A stretch of DNA of 64,000 nt from Prochlorococcus sp. MIT 0604 (GCF_000757845.1 NZ_CP007753.1:310001-374000), one strand, 5' to 3'. Positions 1 to 9,916 are shown, numbered from the stretch's first letter. Program-made: numbers and translations. The notes: generated by a model from the sequence alone, not told the origin.

Positions 1-346
1 GCTCAGGCATTTGTTCATAAAGTCTTACTAGGGCTGGAGCCATCTTCATCGTTACTGTTCCTGCAACTATTAATAAATCTGCTTGTCTTGGCGAGCTTCT
101 AGGTACTAATCCAAATCTATCAAAATCAAATCTAGATCCTATTAAGGCAGCAAATTCTATAAAACAACAAGCTGTTCCATACAAAAGAGGCCAAAGACTG
201 CTTAATCTAGCCCAATTATGAAGGTCGTCTAAGCTAGTCAATATAATATTTTCGCTTAAGTCTGTAGTGACTTGGGGTGCACCTAGAGGATTACAAGTTC
301 CTTCTCGGATTTCTCTTATTGCTTTTGGGGATAATTGTGGATTCAA
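1..346 (-). CDS. ndhK: NAD(P)H-quinone oxidoreductase subunit K (partial)
   Basis: Subunit of the thylakoid NDH-1 complex that carries the N2-type iron-sulfur cluster and passes electrons to plastoquinone. Reading the minus strand gives [20 protein letters not shown], then a [11 protein letters not shown] segment with the paired cysteines of the NdhK/NuoB family, then [20 protein letters not shown]. The gene leaves the window, so about half the C-terminal part is missing. The start is a TTG four bases after the ndhC stop; no ATG lies in frame there. It is the second gene of an ndhC-ndhK unit. The identification is firm; the TTG start is inferred from the family's N-terminus. Confidence 0.93.
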   Translation of the reverse strand, partial: MNPQLSPKAIREIREGTCNPLGAPQVTTDLSENIILTSLDDLHNWARLSSLWPLLYGTACCFIEFAALIGSRFDFDRFGLVPRSSPRQADLLIVAGTVTMKMAPALVRLYEQMPE

Positions 347-350
347 TTTT

Positions 351-713
351 TTAACTCCATTCTAAAGCTCCTTTTCTCCAAGCGTATGCCAGAGCGATAA
401 CAAGTATTGCAATGAAAATTAAAGCCTCAATAAAAGCTAGTAAACCTAATCTATTGAAGGCAACCGCCCAAGGATAAAGGAAAACAGTCTCAACATCAAA
501 TATAACGAAAACCAAGGCAAACATGTAATAACGAATATTAAATTGAATCCATGCTCCCCCTATGGGCTCCATTCCAGATTCATATGTAAGTTTTCTTTCC
601 CCTGTTCTGCCCTTTGGGGCAACGATGAGATTAGTAACAAGAGCTAATATTGGTACAGCAGCTGCAATTAGAAGGAAACCTAAAAAATATTCATAGCCAG
701 TTAATAAAAACAT
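351..713 (-). CDS. ndhC: NAD(P)H-quinone oxidoreductase subunit 3
   Basis: Membrane subunit of NDH-1, homologous to NuoA, 120 residues as usual. Three hydrophobic helices are visible (about residues 8-30, 62-84, 90-110), and the loop [20 protein letters not shown] and the [12 protein letters not shown] motif are the signature of this family. The stop is followed four bases later by ndhK, so both are probably co-transcribed and translationally linked. The gene is divergent from rubA, with about 75 bp between the starts for both promoters. Confidence 0.97.
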   Translation of the reverse strand: MFLLTGYEYFLGFLLIAAAVPILALVTNLIVAPKGRTGERKLTYESGMEPIGGAWIQFNIRYYMFALVFVIFDVETVFLYPWAVAFNRLGLLAFIEALIFIAILVIALAYAWRKGALEWS

Positions 714-789
714 CTTAAAAATTAATTTTGAATAAAAGTCGCTTAATTAAGCAAAATCTTTTAAAGTTCTTAAAGAACAATAATAAACC

Positions 790-1218
790 GTGAGTGAAAA
801 CATTCAACCAGCCTCTGAGGAAAACAAAATAGTCGAAGATTTTGAGAAAGAAAAACTTTCTGAAAACTCCTCAGGAGTAAATGTTGAACAACCTGTACCT
901 AATTTAGAACAAAATAGATTCGAATGTAGAAGTTGTGGATACATTTATGATCCATCTGAAGGAAATAAAAAATTAAATATACCTAAAAATACTCCTTTTT
1001 CAGAGTTAGATGGGAATACCTTCGCTTGCCCTGTTTGTCGAGCTGGTAAAAATTTTTATAAGGATATAGGTCCTAAATCTAAACCTAGTGGTTTTGAAGA
1101 AAATTTAGTTTATGGATTTGGATTTAATAGTTTACCTCCTGGACAAAAAAACATATTGATTTTTGGAGGTCTAGCTTTTGCTGCTGCTATGTTCCTTTCT
1201 TTGTACTCTTTGCATTAA
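790..1218 (+). CDS. rubA: Membrane-anchored rubredoxin, photosystem II assembly
   Basis: The middle of the protein (about residues 44-95) is a rubredoxin domain with two metal-binding knuckles, CRSCGYIYDP and CPVCRAGK, that bind one iron. An acidic, low-complexity N-terminal tail precedes it, and a single hydrophobic helix near the C-terminus (ILIFGGLAFAAAMFLSLY) anchors it in the thylakoid. This architecture is that of cyanobacterial RubA, which is needed for photosystem II assembly. It starts with GTG. ycf48 follows after 9 bases and psbEFLJ after that, the conserved cyanobacterial assembly cluster, so the role is well supported. Confidence 0.95.
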   Translation: MSENIQPASEENKIVEDFEKEKLSENSSGVNVEQPVPNLEQNRFECRSCGYIYDPSEGNKKLNIPKNTPFSELDGNTFACPVCRAGKNFYKDIGPKSKPSGFEENLVYGFGFNSLPPGQKNILIFGGLAFAAAMFLSLYSLH

Positions 1219-1227
1219 TATATACAA

Positions 1228-2241
1228 ATGAAAAAAATTATTACTAGTATTCCCAATCTTCTTTTATCAGTTCTTCTTTGTTTTGTATTGAGCAGTTGTT
1301 CATCTACAGGAGTAAAGATGAATGATAGCAGCCCTTGGAAAACAATTCAGTTTGAGGACCAGGCTAATGCTTTAGATGTTGATTTTATAAATGATAAAAA
1401 TGGATTTTTAGTAGGTTCTAATAGACTTATTATGGAATCCAATGATGGGGGAGAAACTTGGGAAAAAAGAAATTTAGATTTACCAAGTGAAGAGAACTTT
1501 CGTCTCCTAGATATAGATTTTAAAGGGGAAGAGGGATGGTTAATAGGTCAGCCTTCATTAGTTATGCATACACTTGATGCAGGAAAGAATTGGACACGTT
1601 TATCTCTAGGTAAATTACCAGGCCAGCCATTTCTAATAACAACTGTCGATGCTGGTGTTGCAGAATTGGCTACCACTGCAGGTGCTATTTATGAAACATC
1701 AGATAGTGGTGAATCATGGAATGCAAAAGTTGTAGATGCATCTGGTTCTGGAGGCGTAAGAGACTTAAGAAGAACTAATAAAGGAGATTATGTCAGTGTA
1801 AGTAGTCTAGGTAATTTCTTTTCTACTTTGGAAAAGGATAGTGATGCATGGATAGCTCATCAAAGAGCCAGTAGTAAAAGAGTTCAAAGTATTGGTTTTA
1901 ATCCAGAAGGAAGTTTATGGATGCTTTCTAGAGGAGCAGAAATTAGATTTAATGAAGATACTAATGACCTAGAAAATTGGTCAAAGCCTGTTATACCAAT
2001 TCTAAATGGATACAATTATCTAGACATGGGATGGGATCCAAATGGTGATATATGGGCTGGCGGGGGGAATGGAACTTTAATAGTAAGTAAAGATCAAGGT
2101 AAAACTTGGAATAAAGATCCTATTGCTTCTGAATTGCCAACAAACTACATTAAAATAGTTTTTCTTGATAAAGAGGCTTTAGATAATCAAAAAGGATTTG
2201 TACTTGGCGAGCGTGGTTATATCCTTAAATGGAATAGCTAA
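1228..2241 (+). CDS. ycf48: Photosystem II stability/assembly factor Ycf48 (HCF136)
   Basis: Luminal beta-propeller that helps assemble the D1-containing photosystem II reaction centre. The N-terminus is a lipoprotein signal peptide with a lipobox ending in Cys24 (LSSC). The rest consists of repeats with the pattern SxDxGxxW ([33 protein letters not shown]), typical of the Ycf48/BNR fold. Length 337 residues is normal. It sits between rubA and psbE, as in other cyanobacteria. Confidence 0.96.
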   Translation: MKKIITSIPNLLLSVLLCFVLSSCSSTGVKMNDSSPWKTIQFEDQANALDVDFINDKNGFLVGSNRLIMESNDGGETWEKRNLDLPSEENFRLLDIDFKGEEGWLIGQPSLVMHTLDAGKNWTRLSLGKLPGQPFLITTVDAGVAELATTAGAIYETSDSGESWNAKVVDASGSGGVRDLRRTNKGDYVSVSSLGNFFSTLEKDSDAWIAHQRASSKRVQSIGFNPEGSLWMLSRGAEIRFNEDTNDLENWSKPVIPILNGYNYLDMGWDPNGDIWAGGGNGTLIVSKDQGKTWNKDPIASELPTNYIKIVFLDKEALDNQKGFVLGERGYILKWNS

Positions 2242-2377
2242 CTTTAAATAACTCGAGTTAATAGTAAAAAAAAAATTAATTTTTGAAAGATTTAGCAACT
2301 GTCTGTAACCAACCTGTTAATTTCTTCGCGAACTTATGATTTTACACTGTAAGATCATAGGGTAAACATTTGTGATT

Positions 2378-2626
2378 ATGGCCGCAGGTTCAACGGGTGA
2401 ACGCCCATTCTTTGAAATAATCACCAGTATTAGATACTGGATTATTCATGCAGTAACATTACCAGCTATCTTTATAGCAGGCTTCTTATTTGTATATACA
2501 GGTTTAGCTTACGATGCTTTCGGAACTCCTCGTCCAGATAGTTATTTCCAATCATCTGAATCTAAAGCACCTGTCGTGACACAAAGATATGAAGCTAAAT
2601 CTCAACTAGATTTAAGAACAAAATAA
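2378..2626 (+). CDS. psbE: Cytochrome b559 alpha subunit
   Basis: Photosystem II core subunit that shares one heme with PsbF. The N-terminus [20 protein letters not shown] and the helix around [12 protein letters not shown] carry the heme-ligand histidine. 82 residues is the usual length. A GTG two codons upstream is also open, but the ATG at this position gives the conserved family start. First gene of the psbE-psbF-psbL-psbJ operon; psbF begins 2 bases after its stop. Confidence 0.97.
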
Positions 2627-2628
2627 CA

Positions 2629-2775
2629 ATGACTAATTCTCAAGCTCCAATGCAGGCTGCGGAAGTCCGCGTTTATCCTATATTTACTGTCCGTTGGCTA
2701 GCAGTTCACGCTCTAGCTATCCCTTCAGTATTCTTTTTAGGTTCAATTGCTGCTATGCAATTCGTAGCCCGATAA
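2629..2775 (+). CDS. psbF: Cytochrome b559 beta subunit
   Basis: A 48-residue protein ending [17 protein letters not shown], with the conserved segment [20 protein letters not shown] that contains the second axial heme histidine. One transmembrane helix. It lies between psbE and psbL with spacings of 2 and 11 bases and is part of the same transcript. Confidence 0.97.
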
Positions 2776-2786
2776 ATTTAACTATC

Positions 2787-2906
2787 ATGCAAGTAAACGA
2801 AAATCCTAACAAAGTTCCAGTTGAACTTAATCGTACAAGCCTTTATTTAGGCTTATTATCAGTCTTTGTATTGGGAATTTTATTTTCCAGTTACTTTTTC
2901 AACTAA
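2787..2906 (+). CDS. psbL: Photosystem II reaction centre protein L
   Basis: A 39-residue protein, [20 protein letters not shown] followed by a single helix ending in FSSYFFN, which matches PsbL closely. A longer in-frame open stretch begins upstream, but it runs through psbF and is not the gene; the ATG here gives the family's exact length. PsbL sits at the monomer interface of photosystem II and influences QA/QB electron flow. Confidence 0.97.
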
Positions 2907-2915
2907 ATTAAAATC

Positions 2916-3113
2916 ATGAGTAAATTAAAAGGACCTGATGGAAGAATTCCAGATAGACTTCCCGACGGTAGACCAGCAGTTGCATGGGAAAGAAGATGGA
3001 CTGAAGGAACTCTTCCTTTATGGCTTGTTGCTACAGCAGGTGGAATTGCAGTTATCTTCGTTTTAGGAATATTCTTCTATGGTTCATACCAAGGAGTAGG
3101 AGCTGGAGGCTAA
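2916..3113 (+). CDS. psbJ: Photosystem II reaction centre protein J
   Basis: 65 residues: a hydrophilic N-terminus rich in Gly, Arg and Pro ([20 protein letters not shown]) followed by one helix ([20 protein letters not shown]) and the conserved end [11 protein letters not shown]. The N-terminal extension is longer than in plant PsbJ but normal for marine cyanobacteria. Last gene of the psbEFLJ operon; convergent with mtnP. Confidence 0.96.
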   Translation: MSKLKGPDGRIPDRLPDGRPAVAWERRWTEGTLPLWLVATAGGIAVIFVLGIFFYGSYQGVGAGG

Positions 3114-3156
3114 CAAATCCTCACCCTGTCCTGATAATCACTAATATCAAAAAAGT

Positions 3157-4050
3157 CTAATAAGAATCAGTAAATATCCTTAGTTTCTCTTTTGTAGAGC
3201 TTGGGATATTTTCTTTTTGGGTTATCAATCCATCTTTTAATGAAAAATGAGATTTACTTTTTGGTCTTTCTTTTTCAATTAATTTAGCTACTTCAAATAT
3301 TATTTTATTGGCCACTTCAGTATTTGATCTAAGATTATCTAAAACCATCTCTACAGAAACTTCTTGATGAGTTTGATGCCAGCAATCATAATCAGTAACC
3401 ATAGATAATGAGGCGTAAGCTATTTCAGCTTCTTTCGCTAATCTTGCTTCTGTGTGGTTCGTCATTCCAATTATTGAACATCCCCAACTCCTATATAAAT
3501 TAGATTCTGCTCTAGTTGAGAAAGCGGGCCCCTCCATGGCTAGATAGGTACCCCCTCTATGCAATTGTCTACCGCCAGGAATATTTTTTTCTCCGATTTC
3601 ACTTAATATACGTGATAAATTTGTGCAGAAGGGATCTCCCATAGTTACGTGAGCAACAGCTCCCTCTTTAAAAAAGGTTGCAGGTCTATTTTTTGTCCGG
3701 TCTATAAATTGATCTGGAACCACTATATCAAGTGGCCTTATCTGTTCTTGTAATGAACCAACCGCTGATGGAGCAATAATCCATCTTACTCCTATTGATC
3801 TTAGAGCCCAAATATTAGCTTTGTAAGGAATTTCAGAAGGATTTAAACTATGTGTTCTGCCATGTCTAGGAATGAATGCTATCTCTAGGTTTCCAAGTTT
3901 ATATACTTTAATTGAATCAGAGGGTTTACCATAGGGGGTATTGATTTCAAGTTCTCTTGAGTACTCTATTTGATCCATTGAATAAAATCCACTTCCACCA
4001 ATCACTCCTAATCTTGATTTTTCAATTGGTAATAAATGTTCTTTATTCAT
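3157..4050 (-). CDS. mtnP: 5'-methylthioadenosine phosphorylase
   Basis: Cleaves methylthioadenosine with phosphate to adenine and methylthioribose-1-phosphate, in purine and methionine salvage. Seen: GVIGGSGFYSM near the N-terminus (phosphate loop), FIPRHGRTHSLNPSEIPYKANIWAL, and MEGPAFSTRAES followed by the GMTNHTEARLAKEAEIAYA block with substrate-binding residues, all hallmarks of the PNP/MTAP family. 297 residues is normal. It is divergent from the SelD fusion with only 10 bp between the start codons. Confidence 0.94.
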   Translation of the reverse strand: MNKEHLLPIEKSRLGVIGGSGFYSMDQIEYSRELEINTPYGKPSDSIKVYKLGNLEIAFIPRHGRTHSLNPSEIPYKANIWALRSIGVRWIIAPSAVGSLQEQIRPLDIVVPDQFIDRTKNRPATFFKEGAVAHVTMGDPFCTNLSRILSEIGEKNIPGGRQLHRGGTYLAMEGPAFSTRAESNLYRSWGCSIIGMTNHTEARLAKEAEIAYASLSMVTDYDCWHQTHQEVSVEMVLDNLRSNTEVANKIIFEVAKLIEKERPKSKSHFSLKDGLITQKENIPSSTKEKLRIFTDSY

Positions 4051-4060
4051 AATGAAGTAA

Positions 4061-6232
4061 ATGACTTTTAATCATCTGGTACTAATTGGAGGAGGACACT
4101 CAAATGTTTCTTTACTGAAGAAATGGTTGATGTTTCCGAAATTAATGCCAGAAATTCCTGTTTCAATTATATCTAGAGATTCTCATTTGGTTTATTCGGC
4201 GATATTCCCATCGGTGATTTCAAAATCAATCACTTTAGAAGAGAGTTTAATTGATATAAAATCTTTAGCAAAAAATGCAAAGGTATCTTTTATAGAAGAA
4301 GAAGTAAAGGATATTGATTTCAATTTAAAGAAAATTGTTTTAAGTAATAGACCTTCAGTTAATTATTCGAAGTTGGTGCTTAATTATGGAAGTCAAACAA
4401 TAATTCCAAAAGAATTTGAATTATTAGTTAAAAATCGAAATGCTTTTACAATTAAACCTTTTTTGAGGGCTTATGAATTAATAAAAAAAGAGGACATTTT
4501 TGATTCAATTAATGAACTTCCATTTGTAATAGTTGGGAGTGGTCTTGCTGCAATTGAATTATCATATGCTTTGAGAAAAAGATGGAGAAATAGATCTTTA
4601 AAATTATTATGTGATTCTAGAAAAATTAATAATACAATTCTTAAAAGTTTACGGAATTTCAATATTGATTTAGTTGAAAAACTTAATTTTGATTATGGCA
4701 AGATTCTTTTGTGTACTGGAAATACATCTCCGTTATGGGCACAAAAAAAATTATTAGATTCGGATTCTGATGGCAGAATAATCACTAATCAGAATTTGCA
4801 GATAAAAAGTTTCTCTGGAATCTTTGCTGTCGGTGATTGCGCAGTTGTATGCTCATCAAAAAGACCAGCATCGGGAGTTTTTGCAGTAAAAGTTGTAAAT
4901 ACATTAGTCCAAAATCTAAAAAAAGATATAGAAGGGAGATCATTACAAAAGTGGTTTCCTCAAAAGATTGGATTGCAAATAGTAAATATATTTCCAAGTC
5001 ATCATTCAAAGGCTTTTGCTATTTATCGCAATTTTGTTTTTGGCCCTTCTTTTCTTTTTTGGATTTTAAAGTATAAGATTGATCTCAACTTTATTAATAA
5101 GTTCAGATCAAAAAGGCTAGTTATGAAAAGTAGTGAAAAAAATATTTCATTGAATGATTGCAGAGGATGTGCAGCTAAAATTCCTCAGTTTGTTTTGAAT
5201 AAATCATTAATAAATTCTAATTTAAATTCTTTTGCCTCATCACCTGAAGATTCAGTTGAGATATATCAAAATGGTCAAGATATTATCTTGCAAAGTGTAG
5301 ATGGATTTCCTGCTTTGGTAAGTGATCCTTGGCTTAATGCAAAAATTACTACTTTGCATGCTTGCTCAGATTTATGGGCATGCGGAGCGAAACTTTCATC
5401 CGCGCAGGCTTTAATTTCATTACCAAAAGTTGAAAGGGAATTTCAGAGTTACCTCTTTTCTCAATCACTTCAAGGTATAAAATCAACAGTTAAGGATCAT
5501 GAAGGTGAATTACTTGGAGGCCATACTTTCGAGGCAAGAAGTTTAGTAAATAAACCTTATTCATTAGGAATAGATATTTCTTTAACAGTTCAAGGTATCT
5601 TAAAAAATGGAGCAAAACCATGGCTTAAATCTAGAATGAATATTGGAGATATTCTCATGATGTCTAGACCTCTGGGCATTGGGATTTACTTTGCCGGTCA
5701 AATGCAAAATATTAATATGCTAGGTAGTTCTTCTGAAATAATTAATAATTTAGTAAAGAGTCAGCAATATTTGATTGATGAAATTTATCTTTTTCAAAAT
5801 CAATTTAAAGAATCATTAGTCAATGCTGCCACTGATATTACTGGGTATGGATTTATTGGACATCTTAAAGAAATGATTGAATCATCTAATTTATATAGAC
5901 AAAGAAATAATCTTGAGCCACTAAAAGTTTTATTAGATTTATTTGCATTTAAAGCTTATCCTGGAGTATTTGATTTAATAAGAAAAGATGTTAAGAGCAC
6001 TTTGTTTGAATCTAATAAAGAAATTTTTGACAAAATTTATAAAGTAAATAAGCAAAAAAGAATTATTAATTTTTTAAACGAAAATTCATTAGATCAAGAG
6101 ACTTTTAACGAGAGAATATCATTACTATTAGATCCTCAAACATGTGGACCCTTGTTGATTAGTTGCAATCGTAAATATGAAAATGTTCTAAAGGATAAAT
6201 GGTACAAAGTTGGAGAAGTTGTAGAAATGTAA
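4061..6232 (+). CDS. selD: SelD fusion: NDH-2-like flavoprotein + selenide, water dikinase
   Basis: A two-domain protein of 723 residues. Residues 1 to about 340 form a pyridine-nucleotide-disulfide oxidoreductase of the NADH dehydrogenase type (LVLIGGGHSNV FAD motif, FVIVGSGLAAIELSYALRKR NAD motif, IFAVGDCAVV). Residues from about 355 form a SelD/AIR-synthase domain that makes selenophosphate from ATP and selenide: the DCRGCAAKI loop keeps the catalytic Cys and Lys of the family's GCGCK loop, followed by the ATP-binding SVDGFPALVSDPW and LLGGHTFEARS. This fusion is known in cyanobacteria. No selenocysteine gene is visible nearby; use in 2-selenouridine tRNA modification is inference. It converges with the downstream nucleotidyltransferase gene with no gap. 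Confidence 0.92.
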   Translation: MTFNHLVLIGGGHSNVSLLKKWLMFPKLMPEIPVSIISRDSHLVYSAIFPSVISKSITLEESLIDIKSLAKNAKVSFIEEEVKDIDFNLKKIVLSNRPSVNYSKLVLNYGSQTIIPKEFELLVKNRNAFTIKPFLRAYELIKKEDIFDSINELPFVIVGSGLAAIELSYALRKRWRNRSLKLLCDSRKINNTILKSLRNFNIDLVEKLNFDYGKILLCTGNTSPLWAQKKLLDSDSDGRIITNQNLQIKSFSGIFAVGDCAVVCSSKRPASGVFAVKVVNTLVQNLKKDIEGRSLQKWFPQKIGLQIVNIFPSHHSKAFAIYRNFVFGPSFLFWILKYKIDLNFINKFRSKRLVMKSSEKNISLNDCRGCAAKIPQFVLNKSLINSNLNSFASSPEDSVEIYQNGQDIILQSVDGFPALVSDPWLNAKITTLHACSDLWACGAKLSSAQALISLPKVEREFQSYLFSQSLQGIKSTVKDHEGELLGGHTFEARSLVNKPYSLGIDISLTVQGILKNGAKPWLKSRMNIGDILMMSRPLGIGIYFAGQMQNINMLGSSSEIINNLVKSQQYLIDEIYLFQNQFKESLVNAATDITGYGFIGHLKEMIESSNLYRQRNNLEPLKVLLDLFAFKAYPGVFDLIRKDVKSTLFESNKEIFDKIYKVNKQKRIINFLNENSLDQETFNERISLLLDPQTCGPLLISCNRKYENVLKDKWYKVGEVVEM

Positions 6233-7480
6233 TTATTTTCTATTTAATTTGTCAATTTCCAAATATCTTAATCTTTTGATTTCCTTTCCCATCTCCTTCC
6301 CTGGATCCCATCCTTCTTTTTTTAATGTTTCCCCATCTTTTTTTGATTTTATGAATTTGTAAATAAATAACCACTTAAACAATTTATGCCAGTAAGGTCC
6401 TCCATCACAAATAAGTAATTTGACTGTCTCATCATTAAGGTTTCTGTCCTCAATAAATTCTGTCCAACTTGATGGAGAAAAATGATTGAAATTTTTTTGA
6501 TTTGTATTTAATATCTTTTTGATATTTAAATAATCTTCTAATATTTTTATCTCACTATTATTTACCAAAAATCTTTGACATGCTTTTTCTAAATCTTCTG
6601 AATCTTTTAATAAGTAAAGCATATGATTTCCCTTTAACTTCTTAATCCAATTTAGTCCTCTTAAAAAACTTTTATCGACTTTAATATTTTCATCTAAGAT
6701 TGAGATGATTTCCCATTTATGAATTATCGAAATTACATTAGTCAAATTATCGTGTTTGCATATTTCAGCTAGTTCCATCCTTATTCGTATGCCTAGTGCA
6801 GGAGGGTAAATCATTTTCTGATGAGTTTCTGAACTTTTCCATGGCCATTGTCTAACTGTTTCTTGAGATTGTTTAAGGGAATTATTTGAAATATTGAAAT
6901 CTAACCTTGAAGCATATTTTGCACATCTAATTAATCTACTTGGATCATCTGAAATACTATTACTGTGAAGTAAGGTTAATCTTTTACTTTTTATATCAGA
7001 AATTCCACCATAAAGATCATAGATTTTCCTTGTCGAGACCTCGAAAGCTATTGAATTTATCGTGAAATCTCTCCTCTTAAGATCCTCTTCAATAGTACTT
7101 TTATTTACTGTGGGATTTAAGCCAGGAGCAGAATAAATTTCTTTTCTTGCAGAAGCAATATCAATTTTATAGTCATTAATATTTATTTCTACTGTGTTGT
7201 ATAGATTAAATTCCTTGATTAAACATAAATCAACATTTAGGATATTTTTTTTGATAAATTTTGCCAGAGAAAGAGAGGATCCTTCAATAACAAGATCAAT
7301 ATCTACAGGTTTAGAAAACGATTTTTTGTGGAATTTACTAATTAATAAATCTCTTAAATAACCGCCAACAAAAGCTACTTTAGTATTGTTATTAGATTCT
7401 ATGTATTTAACAATTAGGTTATATAGATTAAATGGAGTTTTGATTAATTCCCCTTGAATGTAATCAGAGATATCGTTCAT
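6233..7480 (-). CDS. CCA-adding enzyme / poly(A) polymerase family protein
   Basis: Class II nucleotidyltransferase. The N-terminal catalytic head shows VAFVGGYLRDLL and then DIDLVIEG, the Gly-Gly and Asp-x-Asp motifs that hold Mg-NTP. RRDFTINSIAFEV and the RLIRCAKYASRLDF block are the next family motifs. The 415 residues lack an HD domain. In cyanobacteria such proteins add CC or A, or all of CCA, to tRNA; sequence alone does not settle which. Six bases downstream of uvrD, so probably co-transcribed. Confidence 0.9.
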   Translation of the reverse strand: MNDISDYIQGELIKTPFNLYNLIVKYIESNNNTKVAFVGGYLRDLLISKFHKKSFSKPVDIDLVIEGSSLSLAKFIKKNILNVDLCLIKEFNLYNTVEININDYKIDIASARKEIYSAPGLNPTVNKSTIEEDLKRRDFTINSIAFEVSTRKIYDLYGGISDIKSKRLTLLHSNSISDDPSRLIRCAKYASRLDFNISNNSLKQSQETVRQWPWKSSETHQKMIYPPALGIRIRMELAEICKHDNLTNVISIIHKWEIISILDENIKVDKSFLRGLNWIKKLKGNHMLYLLKDSEDLEKACQRFLVNNSEIKILEDYLNIKKILNTNQKNFNHFSPSSWTEFIEDRNLNDETVKLLICDGGPYWHKLFKWLFIYKFIKSKKDGETLKKEGWDPGKEMGKEIKRLRYLEIDKLNRK

Positions 7481-7485
7481 GAGTT

Positions 7486-9894
7486 TTAACTTACATAACG
7501 AATTGGAGCTAATCTGGGATCTAGAATTTTACTTCCTTTATCACCAAATTTTACTGCTAAAGATATTTTTTCCCCACTCCCAAAAATATGTATGATTTCA
7601 CCTTTCCCAAACTTTGAGTGAATTAGCTTATCTCCAACTATCCAGCTTTTTCCTTTACTAGGACCTGAATATAATTTCCTTACTGCATTTATTGGTTTGT
7701 TAACAAATTCATTTGGATTGTTTCGATCAACTCTGGTTAAACGATCAAGATGCCAATCTCTTCTAATTGAAGCACCACCAGTTTGTGGTAATTCGCCATC
7801 CATTAAATCTTCAGGTATTTCTGAAAGAAATATTGAAGGAATTGTTGCTTCACGCATTCCACCCCATAATCTTCTTTCTCTGGCATGACTTAAGAAAACT
7901 CTATCTTTAGCTCTAGTAATACCTACATAGCATAATCTTCTTTCCTCTTCAAGAAGTGAGGGAGTATCTATTGATCTATGGCTAGGGAAGAGACCTTGTT
8001 CTAGACCTGTGATAAAAACATTTTGAAATTCTAAACCTTTACTATTATGCAGAGTCATGAGAGTTACAGAGTTAGGATTATTTTTCTTCGTATCATTATC
8101 AGTTGTTAAGGCTGCTGTAGAAAGAAATCCCTCTACATCTCCACTTTCTGTTTCTTCTTCATATTGAGTAGCTGCATTAATTAGTTCTTGTAAGTTATTT
8201 CTTCTATCTTCAGATTCTTCAGTCCCACTGGATAGCAAGTCACTTAAATAACCACTTTTTTCTAATATAAGTTGTAGTAGTTGAGCGGGACCAGAATTTT
8301 CTAGGTAACACAGTAGATCATTCATAATTTCAGTAAATTTATTAATTCCTTTTGATGATCGGCCTATTGTTTCTTCAAGACTTTGCTTATCATTAAGAAC
8401 CTCCCATAATGGGATATTTAACCTATTAGATAGTTCATTCAGTTTTTGAATAGTAGTCTTACCAATCCCTCTTCTAGGAACATTTATGATGCGTAAAAGA
8501 CTAACGTTATCTGAAGAATTAACCAAGACTTTCAAATATGCTATTGCATCTTTAATTTCTCTTCTATCATAAAAACGCAATCCTCCAAAAATTGTATAAG
8601 GAATGCGCCACCTTACAAGAGATTCTTCTAATACTCTCGACTGAGCTCTGGTTCGATATAAAATTGCAAAATTTTTCCAAATTGGGTTTTGATTATAGTT
8701 ATTGAGTGATTTTATTTTATTGGTAATTGCTTCTGCCTCGGAAATTTCATCATCACAGCTGAGTAACGTTAAAAGTTCCCCTTTTTCTTTTGTAGCCTTT
8801 AAAACTTTGTCAATTCTTTCAGAGTTGTTTTCAATTAATGAGTTTGCAGCATCAAGGATATTGGAAGATGACCTATAATTTTCTTCTAATTTAATTAAAG
8901 ATGATTTTCTATCGTCGTTGATTGATGTTTTAAAATCTTCTTGAAAACCAATTAAAATTCTGAAGTCAGCTGCTCTGAAACTATAAATACTTTGATCAGC
9001 ATCCCCAACTACAAAAATTGACCGATCTTCCCAATTGAAGAATTTTTTTGGTTCAGTATTCCCAGCCGTAATTAATTTTATAAGTTCATATTGTGTTCTA
9101 TTTGTATCCTGATATTCGTCAACTAAAATATGTTTAAATCTTTTGTGCCAGTAATCTCTGACTATATCATTTTGTCTCAATAAGAAAACGGGCAAAAGCA
9201 GAAGATCATCAAAGTCTAAAGAATTATTTTTTGAGAGCGAAATCCTATATCTCTTGTAGGCTTCTGCAACTGTTTTATCAAAATTATTTTCTGCTTTTTC
9301 TAAAAGATCATTAGAAGTTAAGCATTGATTTTTAGCATTACTTATTAATCTTTTAATCTTTTTGGGATCATATCTTTTTGGGTCAAGATTCATATCTTGA
9401 CTGATAATTTCTTTTACTAATGTTTGAGAATCTGTTTCATCATAAATTGAAAATTGTCTTGTCCATTTTAGGCCTTCCGGATCAGTATATTTTTCAATAT
9501 CATATCTCAGAAGTCTTGAAAATAAGGAATGGAAAGTACCGATCCAAAGGTTCTGAAGCCTCTCTTGGTGAACGTTTGCTCTTAATTGATTTTGATCAAT
9601 TTCTTTGAGAGTTGTCCAAGGCTGACCAAATTGATTAGAAGCTAATTCTTGGGCTAAAAGAACCTCTAATCTTGCTTTCATTTCTTTAGCAGCTTTGTTA
9701 GTGAAAGTGACAGCGAGAATGTTGTACGGATCTATAGAGTTATTTTCAATAAGGTTTGCAATTCTGTGAGTAAGAGCCTTAGTTTTTCCGCTACCTGCAC
9801 CTGCTACAACTAATAGTGGTCCATAAACATGTTTTACTGCTTGAAGTTGTTGATTGTTTAGGGACTTAAAAAGGAAATTGTTGGTTTGAGGCAC
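7486..9894 (-). CDS. uvrD: UvrD/PcrA-type DNA helicase
   Basis: Superfamily 1A 3'-to-5' helicase, used in nucleotide excision and mismatch repair and in removing proteins from DNA. Walker A GAGSGKT at residues 32-38, AVTFTNKAAKEM (Ia), LVDEYQDTNRTQYELI (II), VGDADQSIYSFRAAD (III), EENYRSS (IV), TLMTLHNSKGLEFQNVFITG (V) and YVGITRAKDR (VI) are all present in order. The C-terminal KLIHSKFGKGEI...LAVKF is the PcrA-type Tudor-like region. 802 residues is the normal length. The start is GTG. It heads a two-gene unit with the nucleotidyltransferase. Confidence 0.96.
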   Translation of the reverse strand: MPQTNNFLFKSLNNQQLQAVKHVYGPLLVVAGAGSGKTKALTHRIANLIENNSIDPYNILAVTFTNKAAKEMKARLEVLLAQELASNQFGQPWTTLKEIDQNQLRANVHQERLQNLWIGTFHSLFSRLLRYDIEKYTDPEGLKWTRQFSIYDETDSQTLVKEIISQDMNLDPKRYDPKKIKRLISNAKNQCLTSNDLLEKAENNFDKTVAEAYKRYRISLSKNNSLDFDDLLLLPVFLLRQNDIVRDYWHKRFKHILVDEYQDTNRTQYELIKLITAGNTEPKKFFNWEDRSIFVVGDADQSIYSFRAADFRILIGFQEDFKTSINDDRKSSLIKLEENYRSSSNILDAANSLIENNSERIDKVLKATKEKGELLTLLSCDDEISEAEAITNKIKSLNNYNQNPIWKNFAILYRTRAQSRVLEESLVRWRIPYTIFGGLRFYDRREIKDAIAYLKVLVNSSDNVSLLRIINVPRRGIGKTTIQKLNELSNRLNIPLWEVLNDKQSLEETIGRSSKGINKFTEIMNDLLCYLENSGPAQLLQLILEKSGYLSDLLSSGTEESEDRRNNLQELINAATQYEEETESGDVEGFLSTAALTTDNDTKKNNPNSVTLMTLHNSKGLEFQNVFITGLEQGLFPSHRSIDTPSLLEEERRLCYVGITRAKDRVFLSHARERRLWGGMREATIPSIFLSEIPEDLMDGELPQTGGASIRRDWHLDRLTRVDRNNPNEFVNKPINAVRKLYSGPSKGKSWIVGDKLIHSKFGKGEIIHIFGSGEKISLAVKFGDKGSKILDPRLAPIRYVS

Positions 9895-9916
9895 TTTTGG
9901 AAGGGTTTTTCAAAAA

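Noticed and set aside
4471-5076. Three antisense or out-of-frame ORFs inside the SelD fusion gene
   Set aside because: Shadows of the long, clearly coding frame; their translations lack any motif.
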